The notes under the pieces were generated by a model. The model was not told the DNA's origin. It saw nothing but the letters and a program-made list of their open reading frames with translations, and ran no database searches. Of a stretch of DNA of 64,000 nt, positions 1 through 8,440 are shown piece after piece. This DNA is from Crossiella equi. Its GTDB lineage: Bacteria > Actinomycetota > Actinomycetes > Mycobacteriales > Pseudonocardiaceae. The first letter of the stretch is position 1. Each line of letters starts with the position of its first letter. The translations under genes and the position numbers were made by a program. The stretch is taken from positions 3,767,786-3,831,785 of the forward strand of contig NZ_JAGIOO010000001.1 of assembly GCF_017876755.1 (NCBI RefSeq). The letters run 5' to 3'.

Positions 1-951
1 GACTCGCGCCGCGGCACGTTCGTGCAGCGGCACGCGGTGCTGATCGACCGCAAGACCGGCAAGGAGTACACCCCGCTCCAGAACCTGTCCGACGACCAGG
101 CCAAGTTCCTGGTCTACGACTCGGCGCTGTCGGAGTTCGCCGCGCTCGGCTTCGAGTACGGCTACTCGGTGGCCAACCCGGACGCGCTGGTGCTCTGGGA
201 GGCGCAGTTCGGCGACTTCGTCAACGGCGCCCAGTCGATCATCGACGAGTTCATCTCCTCCGGCGAGGCCAAGTGGGGCCAGCGCTCCGACGTCGTGCTG
301 CTGCTGCCGCACGGCCACGAGGGCCAGGGCCCGGACCACACCTCCGGCCGCATCGAGCGCTTCCTCCAGCTGTGCGCCGAGGGCTCGATGACCGTCGCGG
401 TGCCGTCCACCCCGGCCAGCTACTTCCACCTGCTGCGCCGCCACGTGCTCGACGGCATCAACCGCCCGCTGGTGGTCTTCACCCCGAAGTCCATGCTGCG
501 CCTCAAGGCCGCGACCAGCCCGGTCGAGGACTTCACCGAGAGCAAGTTCCACTCGGTGCTGGCCGACCCGGTGGTGGCCGACCCGAACAAGGTCGACCGC
601 GTGCTGCTGTGCAGCGGCAAGATCAGCTACGAGCTGAACGCCGAGCGCCAGAAGCGCGGGGCGAACAACGTGGCGATCGTGCGCATCGAGCAGCTGTACC
701 CGGTGCCGCACAAGAAGCTGGCCCTGGTGCTCGACAAGTACCCGAACGCCAAGGACATCCGCTGGGTGCAGGAGGAGCCGGCCAACCAGGGTGCGTGGCC
801 GTTCCTCGGCCTGAACCTGCCGGAGCTGCTGCCGGAGCGGCTGTCGGGCCTCAAGCGGGTCTCCCGCCGGGCCATGGCCGCCCCGTCGGCCGGTTCCAGC
901 AAGGTGCACGAGGTCGAGCAGGCGGCGCTGATCGCCCAGGCCTTCGACTGA
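1..951 (+). CDS. kgd: 2-oxoglutarate dehydrogenase E1 / multifunctional 2-oxoglutarate decarboxylase, C-terminal part (5' truncated by window)
   Basis: The reading frame is already open at base 1 and gives 316 codons before TGA. The residues are the C-terminal transketolase-type domain of the thiamine-dependent E1/KGD enzyme: [11 protein letters not shown] at the start, then [32 protein letters not shown], the [11 protein letters not shown] strand and RIEQLYPVP. In actinobacteria this protein usually also carries the succinyltransferase (E2-like) domain at its N-terminus, which would lie outside the window, so the full architecture cannot be confirmed. It catalyses oxidative or non-oxidative decarboxylation of 2-oxoglutarate in the TCA cycle, in the cytosol. 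A hairpin terminator follows 16 bp after the stop. Confidence 0.95.
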   Translation, partial: DSRRGTFVQRHAVLIDRKTGKEYTPLQNLSDDQAKFLVYDSALSEFAALGFEYGYSVANPDALVLWEAQFGDFVNGAQSIIDEFISSGEAKWGQRSDVVLLLPHGHEGQGPDHTSGRIERFLQLCAEGSMTVAVPSTPASYFHLLRRHVLDGINRPLVVFTPKSMLRLKAATSPVEDFTESKFHSVLADPVVADPNKVDRVLLCSGKISYELNAERQKRGANNVAIVRIEQLYPVPHKKLALVLDKYPNAKDIRWVQEEPANQGAWPFLGLNLPELLPERLSGLKRVSRRAMAAPSAGSSKVHEVEQAALIAQAFD

Positions 952-966
952 TCTGTTGAGAGTGTC

Positions 967-1008
967 CCGAGCCGCCAGGTCCACCACGGGCCTGGCGGTT
1001 CGGCTTTG
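967..1008 (+). terminator. Rho-independent-type terminator after kgd
   Basis: A 13-bp stem (967-979 with 991-1003, one G:T wobble) encloses an 11-nt loop and is followed by CTTTG. It lies between the kgd stop and the small DUF6104 gene, so it probably ends kgd transcripts. The T tract is short, as is usual in high-GC genomes. Confidence 0.6.
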
Positions 1009-1024
1009 TCCCGCGGAGGAACCC

Positions 1025-1210
1025 GTGTACTTCACCGACCGAGGCATCGAGGAGCTGGAGAACCGGCGCGGCGAGGACGAGGTCACGCTGGGCTGGGTGG
1101 CCGACCGCCTGCGCGCGTTCGTCGACCTGAACCCGGACTTCGAGACCCCGATCGAGCGCCTGGCCACCTTCCTGGCCCGCGACGACGAGGACGACGAGCT
1201 GGAGGACTAG
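1025..1210 (+). CDS. Small acidic protein, DUF6104 family
   Basis: This encodes 61 residues starting MYFTDRGIEELENRRG and ending in a strongly acidic tail (ARDDEDDELED). I chose GTG 1025 because GCGGAGGAA lies about 4-8 nt upstream; the frame is open further upstream but only through the terminator. The sequence resembles the short actinobacterial DUF6104 proteins that are commonly found just after kgd. No function is established. The stop overlaps the stop of the convergent WYL regulator by four bases (1207-1210). Confidence 0.8.
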   Translation: MYFTDRGIEELENRRGEDEVTLGWVADRLRAFVDLNPDFETPIERLATFLARDDEDDELED

Positions 1211-2160
1211 GTCAGCCGGGCCCGGGCCGCCGCGAGGTCGGCCCGGGTCGGCTCGTCCGCCTCGGTGATCGTCATCGGGGCGCCGACCGCGGCCAGCATC
1301 GCCAGGTCGCGCACCACATCGCGCGGGGAGTCCGCGCCCAGCCGCACCTCGCAGCCGCCCGCCACCTCGGTGACGCGGGTGGGCAGCAGGTGCAGCACCC
1401 GGGCCAGCACCTCGGTCGGGGCCGCCCCGATCCGCACCACCGCCGTGTGCCGGTACGGCGCGGAGGCCAGCACGCGGTTGAGGTAGGCGGCGGAGTCCTG
1501 TTCCGGCAGCTCCCGGGGTGGGACGCGGCGGCCGGTGGGCACCGGGGCGGTGATCCGGTCCACCCGGAAGGTGCGCCAGTCCGCGCGGTCCGGGTCGTAG
1601 GCCAGCAGGTACCAGAGCCGGTAGCCGGTGACCAGGCGGTGCGGTTCGACCCGCCGCTCCCCCGGGCTGCCGTCGCGCCGCCGGTAGCCGAAGCGCACGA
1701 CCTCCCCGTCGCGCACGGCCGCGCCCAGCACCGCCAGCACGCCCGGGTCCACCCGGGCACCTTCGGCCGGGCGCACCGGGTCGGTGGCCTGGGCCAGGGC
1801 GGCCACCCGGTGCCGCAGCCGCGAGGGCAGGATCTGGGTCAGCTTCGCCAGCGCCCGCACCGAGGTCTCCGCGACGCCGTCGACCCCGCTGCCCGCGGCC
1901 GTGAGCAGGCCGGTGGCGACCGCGACGGCCTCCTCCTCGTCCAGGGCCAGGGGCGGCAGGTTCCGGCCGGAGACGAGCCGGTAGCCGCCCGCGGTACCGG
2001 TCGCGCCGGTGACCGGGTAGCCCAGCTCGCGCAGCTTCTCCACGTCGCGGCGGACCGTGCGGTCGGAGACGTCGAGGCGGGCGGCCAGCTCCGCGCCGGA
2101 CCACTCGCGGCGGGCCTGCAACAGGGACAGCAGCCGCAGGACTCGGGCCAGGGGGCTCAT
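1207..2160 (-). CDS. YafY/PafC-type transcriptional regulator with HTH and WYL domains
   Basis: The protein has 317 residues from ATG 2160; the frame runs on upstream but MSPLARVLRLLSLLQ is the normal start of the family. Residues about 5-60 are a winged HTH of HTH_11 type (WSGAELAARLDVSDRTVRRDVEKL). Residues about 135-205 form the WYL ligand-binding domain, with YRLWYLLAYDPDRADWRTFRVDRI, followed by a WCX-type C-terminal region. It is a cytosolic DNA-binding regulator whose ligand is unknown. It is divergent from an FAD oxidoreductase 64 bp away, with a perfect inverted repeat between them, so it most likely controls that gene and itself. Confidence 0.88.
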   Translation of the reverse strand: MSPLARVLRLLSLLQARREWSGAELAARLDVSDRTVRRDVEKLRELGYPVTGATGTAGGYRLVSGRNLPPLALDEEEAVAVATGLLTAAGSGVDGVAETSVRALAKLTQILPSRLRHRVAALAQATDPVRPAEGARVDPGVLAVLGAAVRDGEVVRFGYRRRDGSPGERRVEPHRLVTGYRLWYLLAYDPDRADWRTFRVDRITAPVPTGRRVPPRELPEQDSAAYLNRVLASAPYRHTAVVRIGAAPTEVLARVLHLLPTRVTEVAGGCEVRLGADSPRDVVRDLAMLAAVGAPMTITEADEPTRADLAAARARLT

Positions 2161-2184
2161 GCCGTCCAGAATCGCACGCCGTTG

Positions 2185-2201
2185 CGGACAGGAGCTGTCC
2201 G
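2185..2201. promoter_or_regulatory. Putative operator between WYL regulator and FAD oxidoreductase
   Basis: A perfect 7-bp inverted repeat, CGGACAG-GAG-CTGTCCG, sits in the 64-bp divergent promoter region. It lies 24 bp from both start codons. It is the only clear dyad there, so it is the best candidate binding site for the adjacent WYL-domain regulator. No binding data were used. Confidence 0.5.
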
Positions 2202-2224
2202 GAAGGGTTTCTAACCTCGGCCGC

Positions 2225-3388
2225 ATGACGAGCTACCAGACCTTCTCCACCTACCGCCCGGCCCGCGTCGCCGAGGTCGGCTCCGCACAGGACGTGCGCG
2301 CGGCCGTCCGGCAGGCGGTGGCCGAGGGCCTGCCGGTGGCGGTGCGGGCCACCGGGCACGGCCTGCCCCCGTACGGCCGCTCCGGCGTGCTGGTGGACAC
2401 GAGCGGCCTGCGCGGGCTGACCGTGGACCCGGTGGCGCGGCTGGCCCGTGCCGAGGCGGGTGTGCGCTGGGCCGAGGTGGTCGCGGCGGCGGCCCCGCAC
2501 GGGCTCGCGCCGCTGTCCGGCAGCGCCCCGCGGGTGGGCGTGGTCGGCTACACGCTCGGCGGCGGGCTGAGCGTGCTGGGCCGCACGTTCGGCTGGGCCG
2601 CCGACCGGGTGCGCGCGGTCGAGGTGGTCACCGCCGACGGCGAGCTGCGGCGCACCGGGCCGGGTGAGGAGCTGTTCACCGCCCTGCTCGGCGGCGGGGT
2701 GGGGCTCGGCGTGGTCACCGCGATGACGTTCGAGCTGGTCGAGGTGCCGGAGCTGTGGGGCGGGCGGCTGGTCTTCCCGGACGCGGCGGCCGTGCTGCCC
2801 GCCTGGGTGGCGTGGACGAGGTCGCTGCCGGAGAGCTTGACCTCGGCGTTCGTCGTGCTGCCCACGCCCGGGCCGCGCCACGCGCACGTGCGCGTGGCGC
2901 AGGTCGGCCCGGGTGGTGCGGACCTGGTGGCGCCGCTGCGCGCGCTGGGCCCGGTCGGGGACACGCTGCGGCCGCTGCCGCTGACCGAGGTCGGCTCCAT
3001 CGCCGACGACCCGACCGAGCCCGCCCCGTTCTCCTCCTCGCACCGGCTGCTGCGGGCCGTGGACGAGGTGGCCGTGCGGCGGATCCTGGCGCACCTGCCC
3101 GCCGGTCCGCAGGTCCTGGAGCTGCGGCACCTCGGCGGGGCGCTGGCCAAGCCCGGGGGCAACGCCGTCCCGGCCCGGGAGGCGGCCTACCTGGTGGGCC
3201 TGACCACGATCGCGCCCACGCCGGAGTCACTCGCGGCCCGGGACGCCCTGCTGGAGGCCCTCGCGCCGTGGGCGGATCCCCGGCGGCTGCGCACGTTCGA
3301 GACCGACCCGGCCCGGGCGCGCCCGTCCCGCGCGGTGCTGGACCTGCGGGCGCGCCTGGACCCGGAACGGGTGTTCGGTCAGGAGTGA
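2225..3388 (+). CDS. FAD-dependent oxidoreductase of the PCMH/BBE-like family
   Basis: The protein has 387 residues from ATG 2225. Residues about 20-180 form the FAD-binding PCMH domain: VAVRATGHG, in which the His is the usual 8-alpha covalent FAD attachment point, then DTSGLRGLTVDP and VGYTLGGGLSVLGRTFGWAADRV. The Cys that forms a second covalent bond in berberine-bridge enzymes is replaced (SGSAPRVGVVG), so flavin would be singly linked at most. The C-terminus ends with LDPERVFGQE, a degenerate form of the BBE tail. Substrate is unknown. It is divergent from the WYL regulator, which probably regulates it, and overlaps the convergent aldo/keto reductase by 10 bp. Confidence 0.85.
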   Translation: MTSYQTFSTYRPARVAEVGSAQDVRAAVRQAVAEGLPVAVRATGHGLPPYGRSGVLVDTSGLRGLTVDPVARLARAEAGVRWAEVVAAAAPHGLAPLSGSAPRVGVVGYTLGGGLSVLGRTFGWAADRVRAVEVVTADGELRRTGPGEELFTALLGGGVGLGVVTAMTFELVEVPELWGGRLVFPDAAAVLPAWVAWTRSLPESLTSAFVVLPTPGPRHAHVRVAQVGPGGADLVAPLRALGPVGDTLRPLPLTEVGSIADDPTEPAPFSSSHRLLRAVDEVAVRRILAHLPAGPQVLELRHLGGALAKPGGNAVPAREAAYLVGLTTIAPTPESLAARDALLEALAPWADPRRLRTFETDPARARPSRAVLDLRARLDPERVFGQE

Positions 3389-4350
3389 CCGGCGATGGCG
3401 TGCGGGGCGTAGGGCGCCTCCAGGCGGGCGATCTCCTCCGGGGTGAGCTCCAGCTCGACCGCGGCGACCGCGTCCGCCAGGTGGCGCGGCTTGGTGGCCC
3501 CGACGATCGGCGCGGTCACCAGCGGGTTGGCCGCGACCCAGGCCAGCGCCACCTGCGCGCGCGGCACCCCGCGCTCCTTCGCCACGGCGGCCACCTCGTC
3601 CACGATGGCCCGGTCGCCGTCCTGGTAGAGCGTCTTGCCGAAGTTGTCCGTGCCGGAGCGCTCGGTGGCCTCGTCCCAGTCGCGGGTGAGGCGGCCGCGG
3701 GCCAGCGGGCTCCACGGGATGACGCCGATGCCCTCCTCCGCGCAGAGCGGCAGCATCTCGCGCTCCTCCTCGCGGTAGATCAGGTTGTAGTGGTTCTGCA
3801 TGGACACGAACCGCGTCCAGCCGTTGAGGTCGGCGACGTAGAGCATCTTCGCGAACTGCCAGGCCGACATCGAGCTGGCCCCGAGGTACCGGGCCTTGCC
3901 CGCCTTCACCACGTCGTGCAGGGCCTCGAGGGTCTCCTCGACCGGGGTGTGCGGGTCGTAGCGGTGGATCTGGTACAGGTCGACGTAGTCCGTGCCCAGG
4001 CGGCGCAGGCTGTGGTCGATCTCGGCGAAGATCGCCTTGCGGGACAGGCCGCGCCGGTTCGGGCCCTCCCCCATCTGCCCGTGCACCTTGGTGGCCAGCA
4101 CCACCTCGTCGCGCCGGGTGAACTCCTTCAGCAGCCTGCCGGTGATCTCCTCGCTGGACCCCGCCGAGTACACGTTCGCGGTGTCGAAGAAGTTGATCCC
4201 CAGCTCCACGGCCCGCCGGAAGAACGGGCGGCTGGCGTCCTCGTCGAGGGTCCACGCGTGCGGTCCCTGGTCGGAGACGCCGTAACTCATGCAGCCGAGG
4301 CAGACCCGGGAGACGTCCAGGCCGGTCGCGCCGAGCTTCACATACTCCAT
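3379..4350 (-). CDS. Aldo/keto reductase
   Basis: The protein has 323 residues from ATG 4350 (MEYVKLGATGLDVSRVCLG). It is a TIM-barrel NADP(H)-dependent reductase. The catalytic tetrad is visible as DTANVY (Asp and Tyr), ATKVHG (Lys) and YQIHRYD (His). The C-terminal coenzyme-binding stretch APIVGATKPRHLADAV is typical. The sequence resembles the YajO/Tas-like AKR subgroup, whose substrates are generally unassigned aldehydes or ketones. It is convergent with the FAD oxidoreductase and divergent from the P-loop kinase gene. Confidence 0.92.
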   Translation of the reverse strand: MEYVKLGATGLDVSRVCLGCMSYGVSDQGPHAWTLDEDASRPFFRRAVELGINFFDTANVYSAGSSEEITGRLLKEFTRRDEVVLATKVHGQMGEGPNRRGLSRKAIFAEIDHSLRRLGTDYVDLYQIHRYDPHTPVEETLEALHDVVKAGKARYLGASSMSAWQFAKMLYVADLNGWTRFVSMQNHYNLIYREEEREMLPLCAEEGIGVIPWSPLARGRLTRDWDEATERSGTDNFGKTLYQDGDRAIVDEVAAVAKERGVPRAQVALAWVAANPLVTAPIVGATKPRHLADAVAAVELELTPEEIARLEAPYAPHAIAGHS

Positions 4351-4419
4351 GCGGCCGAACCTACGCCGATCCTGAATCGCCGCCAGCGCTTTCCCGCGTG
4401 CTGGGCCATCATCGGGGGC

Positions 4420-4971
4420 ATGAGCGAGCCCAGGTCCCCCGGACAGGTCATCGTGCTCACCGGTCCCCCCGGCGCGGGCAAGAGCACCGTCGCGCGCCTC
4501 CTCGCCGACGAGCTGACGCCGAGCGTGCACCTGCACACCGACGACTTCTACCACTTCATCCGCCAGGGCGCGGTGGCCCCGTACCTGCCCGAGGCGCAGG
4601 CGCAGAACGAGACCGTGATGGAGGTGCTGGCCGGGGCCGCGTTCGGCTACGCCACCGGCGGGTACGACGTGGTCGTGGACGGCGTCATCGGACCGTGGTT
4701 CCTGGACGTCTTCCGCAAGTCCGGGGACGGCGTCGCCCTGCACTACGTGGTGCTGCGGCCCAACGAGGCGATCACCATCGGGCGCGCGGTGGACCGCAGG
4801 CACCCGGGCGCGCTCACCGAGGTGGCACCCATCCGGCACATGTACCAGCAGTTCAAGGAGCTCGGCGAGCTGGAGCCGCACGTGGTGGACTCCGGGCACC
4901 TGGACGCCGAGGACACCACCACGGCCGTGCTGCACGGCATCGCGCGCGGGGCGTACCGGCTCACCCGGTAG
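4420..4971 (+). CDS. AAA family P-loop ATPase/small-molecule kinase-like protein
   Basis: The protein has 183 residues from ATG 4420. Residues about 10-22 are a Walker A motif (LTGPPGAGKSTVA). HTDDFYHFI and DVVVDGVIGPWFLDVF follow, with a distal HYVVLRPN and an Arg-rich lid-like segment (GRAVDRRHPG). This is the pattern of small nucleoside/aminoglycoside-type kinases and zeta-toxin-like P-loop proteins. No partner antitoxin is present, so a toxin role is not supported. Substrate is unknown. It lies upstream of a two-component pair in the same orientation, 60 bp away. Confidence 0.75.
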   Translation: MSEPRSPGQVIVLTGPPGAGKSTVARLLADELTPSVHLHTDDFYHFIRQGAVAPYLPEAQAQNETVMEVLAGAAFGYATGGYDVVVDGVIGPWFLDVFRKSGDGVALHYVVLRPNEAITIGRAVDRRHPGALTEVAPIRHMYQQFKELGELEPHVVDSGHLDAEDTTTAVLHGIARGAYRLTR

Positions 4972-5031
4972 ACCGAAAATCGACCGAAAGAGGTCCGGCG
5001 ATCCGCGTGGCGCGCGGATACCTTCGGTCGG

Positions 5032-5697
5032 GTGCGTTTGCTGATCGTGGAGGACGAGGCCGACCTGGCCGGTGCCGTGCGGACCGGGCTCGGCTATGCC
5101 GGGTACGCCGTGGACATCGCGACCACCGGTGCCGAGGCGCTGGCCAAGTCCGAGGTGCACGACTACGACCTGGTCATCCTCGACCTGAACCTGCCCGATG
5201 TGGACGGTCTGGAGCTGTGCCGGCGGCTGCGGGCCAACCGCGGGGTGCGCATCCTGATGCTGACCGCGCGCTCCAGCCTGGCCGACCGGATCCGGGGCCT
5301 GGACCACGGCGCCGACGACTACCTGGTCAAGCCGTTCGCGCTGGCCGAGCTGGCCGCCCGGGTGCGCGCGGTGCTGCGCCGGGACGGGGACCCCGGGGAG
5401 CCGGTGCTGCGCGCGGCGGGCCTGGAGCTGGACCCGGCCAGCGGGGTGGTCACCCGGGACGGGGTGCCGATCGCGTTGACCCGCAAGGAGTTCGGCGTGC
5501 TGCGGTACCTGATGACCCGGCCGGGGCGGCTGGTGCCCGCCGAGGAGCTGCTGGAGCACGTGTGGGACGAGCACGCCAACCCGTTCACCGAGACCGTGCG
5601 GGTGACCGTGGGCACGCTGCGCCGCAAGGTGTCCACTGTGGACCTGTCGCCGATCCAGACCGTGATCGGGCGCGGCTACCGGCTGGTGGAGTCGTGA
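5032..5697 (+). CDS. OmpR/PhoB-family response regulator
   Basis: The protein has 221 residues from GTG 5032. The receiver domain (1-115) carries the acidic pocket VEDEAD, the phosphoacceptor Asp in YDLVILDLNLPDVDG, Thr in MLTARS and Lys in DYLVKPF. A winged-helix Trans_reg_C domain (about 125-220) contains LTRKEFGVLRYLM and ENVR-like TVRVTVGTLRRKV. It overlaps the downstream kinase by GTGA, so the two are translationally coupled. A palindromic GTCCACTGTGGAC with a rare ACT codon lies in it at 5631-5643. Confidence 0.95.
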   Translation: MRLLIVEDEADLAGAVRTGLGYAGYAVDIATTGAEALAKSEVHDYDLVILDLNLPDVDGLELCRRLRANRGVRILMLTARSSLADRIRGLDHGADDYLVKPFALAELAARVRAVLRRDGDPGEPVLRAAGLELDPASGVVTRDGVPIALTRKEFGVLRYLMTRPGRLVPAEELLEHVWDEHANPFTETVRVTVGTLRRKVSTVDLSPIQTVIGRGYRLVES

Positions 5698-6896
5698 CCA
5701 GGACGATCCGCTTCCGGCTCACCGTGTCCTACTCGCTGTGGGTGTTCCTGATCGGCGCGCTGCTGCTGGCCGCGGTGTACTTCGCGGTGCAGGCCAACCT
5801 GGCCCCGCTGGAGGGTGCGAAGACCGACACCCTGCAGATCCTCCAGTCCGAGGACGGTGCCACCGCGTTCGTCACCAAGCAGAACGCCCTGGACGACTTC
5901 GAGCACAAGGTGCAGGTCCAGGCGGTGACGCTGCTCGGCGAGTACTCGGCGTTCGCCCTGTCCGGCCTGTTCCTGGTGAGCCTGGCGGTTGGCTGGTGGC
6001 AGTCCGGGCGGGTGCTGCGGCCACTCCGCGAGATCACCTCGCGGGCCCGGGAGATCGGCGCCACCGACCTGTCCCGCCGCATCAACCTCGGCGGCCCGGC
6101 GGACGAGCTGCGCGGCCTGGCCGACACCCTGGACGAGATGTTGGCCCGCCTGGACGAGGCCTTCACCGACCAGCGCCGCCTGCTGGGCGATGCCAGCCAC
6201 GAGCTGCGCAACCCGCTGGCCATCATCCAGGCCAACGTGGACGCGGTGCTCGCCCACCCGCTGGCCACCCCCACTGACCGCGCCGAGGCCGGTGCGGTGG
6301 TCCACCGCGCGGTCACCCGGATGACCGGCCTGGTGGACGACCTGCTGGCCACCGGGCGCCGCGACTCGGGCGCGTTCACCGACACCGAGGACGACCTGTC
6401 CCGCATCGCGGCCGAGGCCGCCGAGGACCACGTCCGCCTGGCCGAGGAACGCGGCCTGACCCTGGACCGCCGCCTGACCGAGGGCCTGACGGTGATCGGC
6501 GACCACGACGCCCTCAAACGCGCGGCGGCGAACCTGCTGGCCAACGCCCAGCGCTTCGCCCCGGACGGCAGCGCGGTGGAGCTGGCCACCGGCCGCTGGG
6601 CGGGCTGGTGCTGGCTGGCGGTGCGGGACACCGGCCCGGGCATCAGCGAGGCCGACCAGCGGCACGTCTTCGACCGCTTCTGGCGAGCCGGGGGCAAACC
6701 GGACAGTGGCCACAGTGGACTCGGTCTGGCCATCGTGCGCCAGATCGTGGAGGGCCACGGCGGCCGGGTCGCGGTGCACAGCACCCCGGGCGAGGACTGC
6801 ACCTTCGTGCTGTGGCTGCCGGAGCACGGCAAGTCCTACCGCGCCCCGGCGCCCACCCACAATCCGGTGGCCGCCCACACCACCGGCCGCCGCTAG
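5694..6896 (+). CDS. Sensor histidine kinase paired with the OmpR regulator
   Basis: The protein has 400 residues from GTG 5694, which overlaps the regulator stop. A first transmembrane helix lies at about 10-35 (YSLWVFLIGALLLAAVYFAV) and a second at about 85-105, enclosing a short extracytoplasmic sensor of roughly 50 residues. Next come a HAMP domain (about 105-155), the H-box DASHELRNPLAI, the N-box NLLANAQRF, G1 DTGPGIS, F-box FDRFWR and G2 GLGLAIV. The signal is unknown. The short sensor resembles intramembrane- or envelope-sensing kinases. Its C-terminal 20 residues are a His/Pro-rich tail of no known role. Confidence 0.94.
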   Translation: MTRTIRFRLTVSYSLWVFLIGALLLAAVYFAVQANLAPLEGAKTDTLQILQSEDGATAFVTKQNALDDFEHKVQVQAVTLLGEYSAFALSGLFLVSLAVGWWQSGRVLRPLREITSRAREIGATDLSRRINLGGPADELRGLADTLDEMLARLDEAFTDQRRLLGDASHELRNPLAIIQANVDAVLAHPLATPTDRAEAGAVVHRAVTRMTGLVDDLLATGRRDSGAFTDTEDDLSRIAAEAAEDHVRLAEERGLTLDRRLTEGLTVIGDHDALKRAAANLLANAQRFAPDGSAVELATGRWAGWCWLAVRDTGPGISEADQRHVFDRFWRAGGKPDSGHSGLGLAIVRQIVEGHGGRVAVHSTPGEDCTFVLWLPEHGKSYRAPAPTHNPVAAHTTGRR

Positions 6897-6900
6897 GGCG

Positions 6901-7209
6901 TCACTTCTTGACGCAGACGGCCTTGAGCTGCGAGAAGGCCTCGAACCCCTTGTCGATCTTGCGGATCTCCACGGAGTTCCCGTCCGGCTTGCACTTCACC
7001 TGCTTCTCCTTCTCGAAGTCCGCGAGCCCCTTGAGCACGTCCTTCTGCGCGGCGTCAACGGCCTTCTGCACGGTCGGCCCCTGGCCCACGGCGGCGATCA
7101 GCACGTTGATGGGCTTGCCCACCTCCGCCGCCGACGCGGTACCCGCCACGGCGACCGGCAGCCCGAGGGCGAGGGCACCAATGACGATGGCCTTCTTCAG
7201 CGACTTCAT
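6901..7209 (-). CDS. Small exported protein of unknown function
   Basis: The protein has 102 residues from ATG 7209, with AGATCTCCTCG-type purine-rich RBS complement upstream. A Sec signal peptide is clear: MKSLKKAIVIGALALGL followed by a TASA-AE cleavage site near residue 28, leaving about 74 mature residues. The mature part has two cysteines (QVKCKPDG and KAVCVKK) that could form one disulfide. I do not recognise the family. It lies between the convergent histidine kinase and hutI, and is transcribed towards the kinase gene. Confidence 0.75.
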   Translation of the reverse strand: MKSLKKAIVIGALALGLPVAVAGTASAAEVGKPINVLIAAVGQGPTVQKAVDAAQKDVLKGLADFEKEKQVKCKPDGNSVEIRKIDKGFEAFSQLKAVCVKK

Positions 7210-7259
7210 GGAGATCTCCTCGTGTTGGTTGAGCGAACACGAGAAGTGAACCGAAAGAG

Positions 7260-7283
7260 GGGGAAAACCAACCGAAAGCGGTT
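7260..7283 (-). terminator. Probable terminator of the hut operon
   Basis: On the minus strand, a 5-bp stem AACCG-CTTT-CGGTT begins at the hutI stop codon and runs into GGTTTTCC. The stem is short, so strength is uncertain, but its place right after the last hut gene supports the call. Confidence 0.45.
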
Positions 7284-8440
7284 CAGACGACCCGCAACCC
7301 GTTGCGCCACACCGCGTGTGTCAACGGCACCCCCGGCCGGTACGCCAGGTGCGTGACCGACGGCGCGTTGAGCACGTGCACGTCCGCCCGCGCCCCCGGC
7401 CGCAGCACACCGACCGCGCCGTCGCCGGTCTCCCGGCCCAGGGCCCTGGCCCCGCCCCAGGTGGCCGCGCGGACGGCCTCGGCGACCGTGAGGCGCATCT
7501 GGAGGACCGCGGTGGCCACGCAGAAGGCCATGGAGCTGGTGTAGGAGGAGCCCGGGTTGCAGTTGGAGGCCAGGGCGATCGTGGCGCCCGCGTCCAGGAG
7601 CCTGCGGGCCTCCGGCAGGGGCTGGCGGGTGGAGAGGTCGCACGCGGGCAGCAGGGTGGCCACGGTGTCCGAGCCCGCCAGCGCGTCGATGTCCGCGTCG
7701 GTGAGGTAGGTGCAGTGGTCGACGCTGGCCGCGCCCAGCTCGACCGCCAGGCGTACTCCCGGGCCCGCGCCCAGCTGGTTGCCGTGCACGCGCAGGCCCA
7801 GGCCCTTGGCCTTGGCCGCTTGCAGGACCGCCCGGGACTGGTCCTCGTTGAAGGCGCCCGTCTCGCAGAAGACGTCGGCCCAGCGCACGTGCGGGGCCAC
7901 CGCGTCCAGCATCGGGCCGGTGACCAGCTCCACGTACTCGTCGGCGGTGCTGCCCGGCGGGACCAGGTGCGCGCCCAGGAAGGTGACCTCGTCGGCCAGC
8001 TCCGCCGCGATGCGGGCCGAGCGCAGCTCGTGCTCGACGGACAGGCCGTAGCCGGTCTTGGTCTCCAGGCAGGTGGTGCCCTGGGCGGTGGCCTCGGCCA
8101 GGTGCTTGCGCAGGCCCTCGGCCAGCTGCTCGTCGGTGGCCTCGCGGGTGGCGTTCACGGTGACCGCGATGCCGCCCGCCTGGTAGGGCTGACCGGCCAT
8201 GCGCGCGGTGAACTCGGCCGTGCGGTCGCCCGCGAAGAGCAGGTGGGTGTGGCTGTCCACCCAGCCCGGCAGCACCGCCCGGCCCCGCACGTCGACGTGG
8301 TTGTCCGCGGCCGGGGCGTCGTCGGTGCGCCCGACCCAGACCACCCGGTCGCCGTCCAGGACCAGCGCCGCGTCGGTGAGCTGGCCCAGCTCCTCGTCGT
8401 TGGTGGTCAGCTCGCCGATGTTCGACAGGAGAACGCTCAC
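7283..8440 (-). CDS. hutI: Imidazolonepropionase
   Basis: The protein has 385 residues from GTG 8440, chosen because that GTG overlaps the hutF stop as GTGA; another in-frame GTG lies two codons upstream. It hydrolyses 4-imidazolone-5-propanoate to N-formimino-L-glutamate, the third step of histidine degradation. It is an amidohydrolase: the HxH metal motif is in [12 protein letters not shown], with ETKTGYGL, later His ligands in HGNQLGAGP and DHCTYL, and [13 protein letters not shown] near the end. It is the last gene of the hutH-U-M20-F-I operon. Confidence 0.95.
   Translation of the reverse strand: MSVLLSNIGELTTNDEELGQLTDAALVLDGDRVVWVGRTDDAPAADNHVDVRGRAVLPGWVDSHTHLLFAGDRTAEFTARMAGQPYQAGGIAVTVNATREATDEQLAEGLRKHLAEATAQGTTCLETKTGYGLSVEHELRSARIAAELADEVTFLGAHLVPPGSTADEYVELVTGPMLDAVAPHVRWADVFCETGAFNEDQSRAVLQAAKAKGLGLRVHGNQLGAGPGVRLAVELGAASVDHCTYLTDADIDALAGSDTVATLLPACDLSTRQPLPEARRLLDAGATIALASNCNPGSSYTSSMAFCVATAVLQMRLTVAEAVRAATWGGARALGRETGDGAVGVLRPGARADVHVLNAPSVTHLAYRPGVPLTHAVWRNGLRVV

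Noticed and set aside
4420-4971. Zeta-toxin/kinase system
   Set aside because: The P-loop protein has no antitoxin partner nearby and its motifs fit small-molecule kinases equally well.
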